Assembly (NCBI GenBank): GCA_905221605.1
Contig: CAJNDS010001335.1
Location: 727,938-791,937, forward strand
Origin: Symbiodinium natans
Taxonomy: Eukaryota; Sar; Dinophyceae; Suessiales; Symbiodiniaceae
Direction: 5' to 3'
DNA length: 64,000 nucleotides
Part shown: one piece after another, positions 57,139 to 64,000 of the stretch
How positions within the stretch are numbered: position 1 is the first letter of the stretch
Layout: each line of letters starts with the position of its first letter
Made by a program: the position numbers and the translations under genes
The notes under the pieces: model-generated
The model's input: the letters and a program-made list of their open reading frames with translations, nothing else
The model's database searches: none
Told to the model about the DNA's origin: nothing

Positions 57139-58805
57139 ACCCTAAACCCTAAACCCTAAACCCTAAACCCTAAACCCCAGCCTAGCGCCGGAAGCCCCAG
57201 GGCGGCCCGGATGGCGGAAGCGGCCTGCGGCCGCGGACCTCGACATTTGGGGCTTACGGAGGCTCAGGGCGCTCAGGGGTTTAGGGTTTAGGCTTAGGGT
57301 TTAGGGTTTAGGGTTTAGGGTTTAGGGTTTAGGGTTTAGGGTTTAGGGTTTAGGGTTTAGGGTTTAGGGTTTAGGGTTTAGGGTTTAGGGTTTAGGGTTT
57401 AGGGTTTAGGGTAGGGCTTAGGGTACGTTGTGCTTCAGGAGTCTCACTGAGCCGCAGTGAAGGCCAGAAACAAGACGGAAAACTCAGCAAGCCCGTTTTC
57501 GTCCACATGCCATCTCGGTGTGCACTGCATGCCGGAAGGCGTTTCGCATCAGAATGAATGCGGTTGCGAACGCCAACAATGAATGTCGGTGTGAGTCAGG
57601 TTTCGGCTTAACTTTTACGGTTTGGGTCTTAGGGCGTATAGACCGCATCCTGTCAAAAGTGACTAGAAGACACACCAGCTCCTACTTCTCAGTGCCGCGC
57701 AAGACTGAACTTAATGGCAACAGAGTCCCCTAGCCGAGCTTCGCAACCGAGAGGGCAGGCCACACCAGTCACAATGTTGCGGGGGCTTCTTGGTGTTTAG
57801 GGTTCAGGGTTTGGGGTAAACCGTAAACCCTAAACCCTAAACCCTAAACCCTTTTTAGTTCAGGACTTTGGTTTGGCATAGTTTGGCCCTGTATAAACCC
57901 AATAAACCCTAGAGTCCCCGTAGACCAAACCCTATAGACCATCTGAACCCTTTAAACCCCATTGACCCTCTAAACCCCATAGACCCTACTCTCGACCTTG
58001 TAACCCCTGTTAAACTCTAAACCCTATACGCCCTGTAAACCATAGACGCCCGCTAAACCCTACACACCCTAGGATGCTCCCAACAAAGGCCGCCACCTTA
58101 ATTGTGGGTTTAGGGTTTCGGGTTCAGGGTTTAGGGCTTCGGGTTCACGGTTCAGGTTTCGGGTTCGGGGCTTAGGGTTTCGGGTTGAGGGTTCAGGGCT
58201 TGGGGTTTAAAGTGACCATTGCTGAGGAGCCTGCCGAGTACGAGGTGCGAATCCTGAGCCATACTTGCTGGACCGGGTGTGGCGCTCAGGGTCTAGGGTC
58301 GAGGGGGCTTAGGGTTTAGGGTGGAGCGTTTCCTGAACCTGCAGGCACGGAAGTTGCTGTAGAAACAGGGAGATCCCAGCTGGGGTATCTTGTATCCGGG
58401 TTTGGGGCGTATAGGGGTTTACGGGGTTTAGGGTTTTAGGGTTCTGAGGGGAACAGTGATACCAGTGGAAGGACTATGCTTTGGGAATATGGCTGGTAGC
58501 CAGGTAGCCAGGTAGCCAGCTGAAACTTTCCGCCTGGTTAAACCCTAAACCCTAAACCCTAAACCCGAAACCCTAAACCCTAAACCCTAAACCCTAAACC
58601 CTAAACCACGTTTCGGCTCCTGCTTGCTGGATTAGAGTCGCCCTGCACAGTGCGCACCAACCCCCGACCCTCAAACCCCATTCTGGGCTCCCAAGCCCCC
58701 CCCCACAAGGGCTTAGGGTTTAGGGTTGAGGGTTTAGGGTTTAGGGTTTAGGGTTTAGGGTCTAGGGTCTAGGGTCTAGGGTCTAGGGTTTAGACAAACT
58801 AAGAA

Positions 58806-58895
58806 GGCCATAAAGAAGAACTGCCACGCTCTCGCTGGGTGCCGGTCCCACGTCTTGCTGGTCCCCATGAACGCCTGGCGGGCTGCCCCTACTAG
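58806..58895 (-). CDS. Exon-like island, strand not fully settled
   Basis: Minus reading GAARQAFMGTSKTWDRHPAR then AWQFFFMAFL looks coding. A plus reading (KKNCHALAGCRSHVLLVPMN) is also open. Flanked by TTTAGGG-type sequence on both sides. Confidence 0.4.
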
Positions 58896-59432
58896 CGCTT
58901 AGTAGGGTTTAGGGTTTGGGTTTAGGCAGGGCTTTCAGACAGCCCGTTTAGGGTCCAGGGTTTGGAGACTTTAGGGTTTCGGGTGTAGAGTTTTAGGGTT
59001 TTAGGGCTTTAGGGTTTAAAGGCGTAGGGTTCGGCCGCACTCACCAACGTCAGCAACTCAGGATTGCGCTTTGAACAAGGACTCCATGGTTTCCCCAAGA
59101 ATCGGAGCCCATGACAGTTAGGCCTGAAACCCAAAACTTTTTCCGGGTTTAAGGGTTTAGGGGTTTTTGGGCAACTAAATCATCCTGATTCCCTTTGAGA
59201 GTCCTGCAGGCTCCAACTTCAGATGGTGGCTGCAGGGGGGGTACCAAACCCCCCCTCAAAAAAGCTACTCTGCGTCCAAACTTCACGCGCCATACCACGG
59301 CAAACCCCAAACCCCCCTAAACCCTAACTTTCAGACCCTCAACCCTAAACCCTAAACCCTAAACCCCAAACCCTAAACCCTAAACCCTAAACCCCAACCC
59401 CTAAACCCCAAAAACAACCCAAACTCTTGAGA

Positions 59433-59521
59433 TCCCTGAGGCTTCAGCGACCCAGGCCCGCAAGCGGCGAGAAAGGCAAGCACCCCGGTGGCCTCCCACT
59501 CCTCTTTCTTCGGCGGATCCA
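59433..59521 (-). CDS. Exon-like island
   Basis: After TTTTAG two bases lead into DPPKKEEWEATGVLAFLAAC then GPGSLK. A plus reading rich in basic residues (SATQARKRRERQAPRW) is the alternative. Left CCCTAAA, right TTTAGGG context. Confidence 0.45.
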
Positions 59522-59695
59522 CTAAAACCTGGCTTAGGGTGTAGGGTTTAGGGTTTAGGGTTTAGGGTTTCGGGTTTAGGGTTTAGGGTTTAGGGTCTAG
59601 GGTTTAGGGTTTAGGGTTCAGGGTTCAAGTTTTAGGGTTTTGGGTTGGAGCTTTAGATTTGGGGCCTTGAGGGTCAAGGGGTTGAGGGTTTAGGG

Positions 59696-59953
59696 TTGGG
59701 GGGGGGGTACAGGAGGGGCTCAAGGGTCTTGAGTCTGCCAGAATTGTGGGATGAGGCTCGCCGCGTGCGGCGCTGGTTTTCTCGATGTGTATGTAGATGG
59801 GGCGACCACTTCTTCACATGGAACCACATGAAGCTTCCGCCCAAAAGCCCTCGAAAACCCCAACGCGCAGAACAGGGGCAACACCCTTTGTGTTCGCTTT
59901 CTTCCGCTGAGTGCTACGGCATGAGATCGAAAAGAATGGGCGGGTCAGAGTGA
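59696..59953. other. Island open on both strands
   Basis: Plus strand reads LPELWDEARRVRRWFSRCVC and further; minus reads STQRKKANTKGVAPVLRVGV then FEGFWAEASCGSM. Both look coding-like, so I make no strand call. It is 250 bp free of heptamers. Confidence 0.3.
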
Positions 59954-60146
59954 GGGTGGGCGCTTCAAGGTTACGTTTTAGGGTTTAGGGTATCTCTTCT
60001 AGGCTGTTGGGGGGTTAGGGTTTAGGGTTCAGGGTCTAGGGTTGAGGGTTGGGTTTCAGGGTTCAGGGTTCAGGGTTTCAACCTGACACGCCAAAGCAGG
60101 GAGAGCTGCCTTGCTATTCTGGAAGGTGTGGCCGGAAAATGATCCC

Positions 60147-60304
60147 AAAGGGTCCATGTACCTACATAGTATATACTTGGGCCTTGAAGGGGTCCCTACA
60201 GGGTAGCTTTAGGGCCCACGTATATACCCTAAACCCTAAACCCCAAACCCTAAACCCTGAACCCTAAACCCTAAACCCTAAACCCTAGGCACATGGACCC
60301 TTAG
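60147..60304. mobile_element. 158-bp TIR element carrying a heptamer array
   Basis: AAAGGGTCCATGTACCT at the left and AGGCACATGGACCCTTA at the right are inverted. Inside are a second hairpin (TATATACTTGGGCC / GGGCCCACGTATATA) and a CCCTAAA array at 60226-60285. Confidence 0.75.
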
Positions 60305-60308
60305 GGGA

Positions 60309-60362
60309 TGGTTCACCGGCACCGCCAAGCCCAACCTCAACAGCCCTGAGCTCTTTGATTTG
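60309..60362 (+). CDS. Plus-strand exon-like island
   Basis: After CCCTTAG the plus strand reads GWFTGTAKPNLNSPELFDLT, more protein-like than the reverse reading. It directly follows the TIR element that ends at 60304. Confidence 0.4.
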
Positions 60363-61268
60363 ACCTGGACCCCGAAGCCCTAAACCCTAAGCCCTAAACC
60401 CTGAACCCTAAACCCTAGCCCTAAACCCTAAACCCTAAACCCTAAACCCGAAACCCCAAACCCTAAACCCTAAAACCTCAAGGTTAAGGGATTCCGGGTT
60501 CAAGGTGCAAAGGATGCGAGTTGCCCCGAACCTCCAAGAACGCCCAAAACTCCCCAAACCCAAACCCATTAAAACCCACAAAAAAACAATCCCCACCGTA
60601 TGGCCAAAACCCTAAACCCTAAACCCTAAACCCTAAACCCTAAACCCAAAACCCAAAACCCAAACCCAACCCAAAGCTCCTCACTCCTCGAACCCCGAAA
60701 CCTGCAAACCCCTAAACCCAAGGCCCCACTCTAAACCCCGACACCCACATCTAGGGATTTTGGGCCCTTCAATGCGCACCCCCTTAAATACCCCAAAACC
60801 TTAAACCCTAAGCCCTAAACCCTAAATGCCCCCTATATACGCGATAAAACCCAAGGGCGCTACAGAACCCTCTAAAGAACGTAAGGGACCACAGATACAG
60901 GGTTTAGAGTTTGGGGTTCTTAGGGTTCCTTGGGCTCTAAGGGTTCTAGGGGTTGTTCGGGTTCTTAGGGTTGTTAGGGTTCTTGGGGGTTCTTGGGGTT
61001 CTTAGGGGTCTTGGGGTTCTTAGGTTCTTACGGGCTCTTCGTGTTCTTCGGGTTCGTTGCCCAAAGCCCCCTCCTAAGCAGTCCCAGCGGCGCAGCACTT
61101 GTCACCCACCTCCACGCGTTTAGGGATGGGTTTGGGGTTCAGGGATTCAGGGATTCAGGGTTCAGGATTCAGGGTTTAGCGTTTAGGGTTTAGGGTTTAG
61201 GGCGTAGGGTTTAGGGCTTTCGGGTTTAGGGGCTTTGGGCTTTAGGGTTTTGAGGTTTTGGGTTCAGG

Positions 61269-61378
61269 GTACTTTTGGTGGCTTGGGGAGTGGCCCGAAA
61301 GCTTCAAGAAGAGAGCCCGAGAGCCCCAAGCCCCAATTGCTGCAAACCCTTTGGAGTCTTTCTACGGGATCCTGCAAT
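61269..61378 (+). CDS. Plus-strand exon-like segment
   Basis: It starts after GGGTTCAG. Two plus frames are open: GEWPESFKKRAREPQAPIAA then NPLESFYGILQ, or KASRREPESPKPQLLQTLWS. Minus frames contain stops, so the strand is fairly clear and the frame is not. Confidence 0.4.
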
Positions 61379-61665
61379 CCCCCCCACACCTGAACTACCC
61401 TCCACCCCCAGACAAACAATCATCCTTTAAGATCCTAAACTACCAGCCCAATCTCTGCATCCTCAACCCCGGCCTACCCAAGATCAGGGCCCAAACATAC
61501 CCCTAACTAACGTTGGACCTGGTTTTGGGTTGGAGGGGTGGTGGCTTGGGTAACTTGCGGGGTCCTTAAGGGACGGGGGTCCTATGAGGGGAAGACTCTC
61601 CCAATATATGGTTCAGCCCCGGCGGGCCCCCCCCCCCCCCCCCCTAACCCCCCCCCCCCCCCCCC

Positions 61666-61966
61666 GGATGGGGTACTAAGATGATACCCCCCCCCCCTGT
61701 GTGTGTGGTTGGGGGTTGGTTTTAGGTTTTAGGGTTTAGGTTTTTAGGGTTTAGGTTTAGGGTTTTAGGGTTTTAGGGTTTTAGGGTTTTAGGGTTTTAG
61801 GGTTTTAGGGTTTTAGGGTTTTAAGGGTTTTAGGGTTTAGGTTTTAGGGTTTAGGGTTTAGGGGGTTTAGGGTTTAGGGTTTTAGGGTTTAGGGTTTTCC
61901 CCGCGGATGGGGTACTAAGATGATACCCCCCCCCTGTGGTGTGGTTGGGGGTTGGTTTTAGGGTTA
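61666..61966. repeat. Direct duplication around GGTACTAAGATGATACC
   Basis: GGATGGGGTACTAAGATGAT followed by poly-C, TGTGTGGTTGGGGG and GGTTTTAG occurs at 61666-61728 and 61907-61960. TTTTAGGG repeats lie between. No gene seen from 61.4 to 62.4 kb. Confidence 0.85.
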
Positions 61967-62862
61967 GGGTTTAGGGTTCAGGGTTTTAGGGTTTAGGGTT
62001 TAAGGTTTAAGACTTAAGGTTTAGGGTTTAGGTTTCAGGTTTAGGTTTAGGGCTTTAGGGTTTTAGGGTTTAGGTTTAGGGTTAGGTTTTAGTTTTTAGG
62101 GTTTTAGGTTTAGGGTTTAGGGTTAGGGTTTTTTAGACTTGGGGGGGGGGGGATACCATGGGGGGGGGGGGGGGGCCAAACGCCCGACGCTGAACCATAT
62201 ATGCTCCCGGAGCCTCCCCAAGGTAGGGTTTAGGTTTAGGGTTTAGGGTTTAGGGTTTAGGGGTTTAGGGTTTAGGGTTTAGGGTTTAGGGTTTAGGGTT
62301 TAGGGTTTAGGGTTTAGGGTTTAGGGTTTAGGGTTTAGGGTTTAGGGTTTAGGGTTTAGGGTTTAGGGTTTAGGGTTTAGGGCTTGGTGCCGGAAGCCAA
62401 GAGTCCATCTCCCGCCCCGACGGTCCCCCCACCCCGGTGAACTTTCACCCAACCGCAGCCCTAAACCCTGAACCTCAAAGCCCTAAACCCTAAACCCTAA
62501 ACCCTAAACCCTGAACCTCAAAGCCCTAAACCCTAAACCCTAAACCTCAAAGCCCGAAACCCTCACTGCCTCCGCGGCCGCCCCTCCCCGCGTGGCCCCT
62601 GCGTTCGACTTCCAAGGGAGGAGCGCATGGGTTTGGGGTCTGATAGGGGTCCTAACCCTAAACCCTAAACCCTGAACCGGCTATCAACCATCCGTTTGGG
62701 ACTCTTGGGATATGGTAACGGTAATTGTTCCAAATACCTGCCTCCAAAACAACGACAAAAGACTCAAGGGGCGGAATCAAAGTCCTGAACCCAAAACACT
62801 AACCCTAATGCCTAACCCTAAACCCTAAACCCTAAACCCTAAACCCTAAACCCTAATCTCAG

Positions 62863-63000
62863 TTGGGTTTCAGGTTGGGGGTCATTCAATCGCGTATCCT
62901 GGCGGACTTCGTAGATGGTTTGGGCTTGGGCTGCGGGCTCAACCCAACATGCCCCACTACCCCGCCTGCCGCCGTGCGGTCCTGTCCAAGGCTTTGCAGG
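62863..63000 (+). CDS. Plus-strand exon, 138 bp
   Basis: Acceptor GGGTTTCAG precedes it. One plus frame reads VIQSRILADFVDGLGLGCGL then NPTCPTTPPAAVRSCPRLCR; a second frame is also open. A minus reading (AQAQTIYEVRQDTRLNDPQP) competes over half of the span. Confidence 0.4.
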
Positions 63001-63073
63001 TTTTAGGGTTTAGGGTTTAGGGTTTAGGGTTTAGGGTTTAGGGTTTAGGGTTTAGGGGTTAGGGTTTCGGGAT

Positions 63074-63143
63074 TAGCCCCCTGAACTCCGAAGGCTTTCT
63101 GGATCTCGGTGCTCTGGCGGGTAAGGATTACAAGGGGGCCATG
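63074..63143 (+). CDS. Plus-strand exon with GTAAGT donor
   Basis: Plus reading LNSEGFLDLGALAGKDYKGA then M ends at ATG|GTAAGT, the best donor consensus in the window. Together with the 62.9- and 63.65-kb islands it suggests a plus-strand gene at this end. Confidence 0.5.
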
Positions 63144-63636
63144 GTAAGTTTTCCGGCTCCTATAATGTGTTCTTTCGGTGCGCCCTCTTGCGTGCTTCAA
63201 CTGCAAGCCTCAGCTGCTGCAAAGAAACGTGAGTCAGCATACTGTTTTGAGGGTTGTGGGCTGAGGGCGTAGTGTCATTATTCGGATTATTCGGGAATTG
63301 AGGGTCTTAGGGTTTAGCTAGGGTTTAGGCTTCAGCGCTGGCTAACGACTCGCGAAGAAGACCCTGAACCCTGCCGACCAAAGCCTTAACCGTAAACACA
63401 TAAGCCTTGGACCCTACACCGACCAATTCAACCCTGAACCCGAATCCCCAAACCCTAAACACCTAAACCTCAATCCCTAAACCCTAAACCCTAAACACCT
63501 AAACCTTTGAACCCTAGCCCTCAACCCTGAACTTTAAGCCTAACCCTAAACCCTAAACACCCTCAACCCTAAACCCTAAACCCTGAACTGTAACCCCCAC
63601 AACCACGAAAGGAAACTGGACCGACAACCTTTCGCA

Positions 63637-63697
63637 GCTGCCTGCAGCGCCAGGCTCGCCGACTGCTGCTGCCGGTCCTTCCTCTTCGGAGGCTTGG
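63637..63697 (+). CDS. Plus-strand exon-like island
   Basis: After CTTTCGCAG it reads LPAAPGSPTAAAGPSSSEAW, a low-complexity linker-like segment. Left CCCTAAA-type context; the right flank is CCCTAAA-type as well. Confidence 0.4.
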
Positions 63698-64000
63698 GAC
63701 CCTAAACCCTAAACCCTAAACCCTAAATCCGACAGCCTAAACCCTAGCCCTAAACCCTAAACCCTAAAGCCCCTTGAGGTTTTGGGGTTTTAGGGCTTCG
63801 GGGCCTCATCGAATCTTGCAAGATCTTCAATCTCTAAGCTTAGTCCCGCAACTAGCTGTGCCATTTTGAAGGGTCTCAAGGGTTTAGGGTTTAAGGGTTT
63901 AGGTTTAGGGTTTAGGGTTTAAGGGGCCTTGGGATGAGGTTTAGGGCATATCGGCCAACGAATGTCTTGGTGCTTTGGGTGTTGCAGATGGGAACTTGCC

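Larger units (their letters stand above)
1..64000. repeat. Interstitial telomere-type heptamer arrays, both orientations, throughout
   Basis: TTTAGGG or CCCTAAA arrays and variants occur at well over a hundred sites. Long examples: 2123-2258, 3905-4020, 10573-10770, 13505-13630, 19878-20058, 37858-38185 (longest, about 46 units), 39530-39668, 43619-43755, 51232-51395, 57285-57412, 62226-62382. Orientation switches many times and unique DNA separates them, so these are internal arrays, mostly in introns or intergenic DNA. They generate most apparent low-complexity open frames. Confidence 0.97.

Noticed and set aside
63840-63895. Relic dinoflagellate spliced leader (GCCATTTTGAAGG...CTCAAG)
   Set aside because: Only a partial resemblance to the spliced leader core (CCATTTTGGCTCAAG), with an insertion; not adjacent to a convincing gene start.
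1-64000. tRNA, rRNA or snRNA genes
   Set aside because: I saw no cloverleaf with consensus A and B boxes and no rRNA core; a covariance search would be needed to exclude them.

Overview
This window looks like nuclear DNA of a dinoflagellate, probably Symbiodiniaceae-like. The evidence is: (i) TTTAGGG-type heptamer arrays in both orientations roughly every 300-600 bp; (ii) tiny GC-rich exons whose introns often start with GC or GA and end in AG; (iii) protein segments with good family matches that can be assembled only by splicing across the heptamer arrays. The species call is inference. It is not a chromosome end, because the arrays alternate orientation and are embedded among genes. Long open reading frames are mostly misleading here: many are translated repeats or antisense shadows, and the real coding content sits in 25-130 bp islands between arrays.

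Layout, mostly minus strand. 0.05-3.15 kb: scattered minus exons, including a first exon with an ATG at 3150. 6.86-8.83 kb: a nearly intronless multi-pass membrane-protein gene broken by one stop and two frame changes. 9.4-10.3 kb: small exons. 11.9-19.9 kb: exons of one or more IQ-motif (calmodulin-binding) genes; five exons from 13499 down to 11.9 kb join in phase. 20.9-21.5 kb: an AT-rich island with GC palindromes. 25.46-33.89 kb: ten exons that join in phase (501 nt, 167 codons) into a Kelch-repeat protein. 29.39-31.05 kb: a complete four-exon pepsin-like aspartic protease, on the same strand and wholly inside one Kelch intron. 42.3-49.5 kb: a run of minus exons with PDZ-like and membrane segments. 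50.3-50.9 kb: a degraded coding stretch. 53.8-54.4 kb: an extreme poly-C/poly-G tract. 54.5-56.2 kb: tandem repeats and a large fold-back. 60-64 kb: exon-like islands that read best on the plus strand.

Two themes link the region. First, most phased exons have CCCTAAA-type sequence on their left and TTTAGGG-type on their right, so in transcript sense introns tend to begin with UUUAGGG and end with CCCUAAA. These two could pair and loop the intron out. Second, there are many short inverted-repeat elements (142-bp fold-backs, TIR elements of 90-800 bp). One protease intron is itself a TIR element flanked by a GTAG duplication, which fits an introner. Exon calls were made by eye from phase, splice dinucleotides and family motifs; none has been tested against transcripts.
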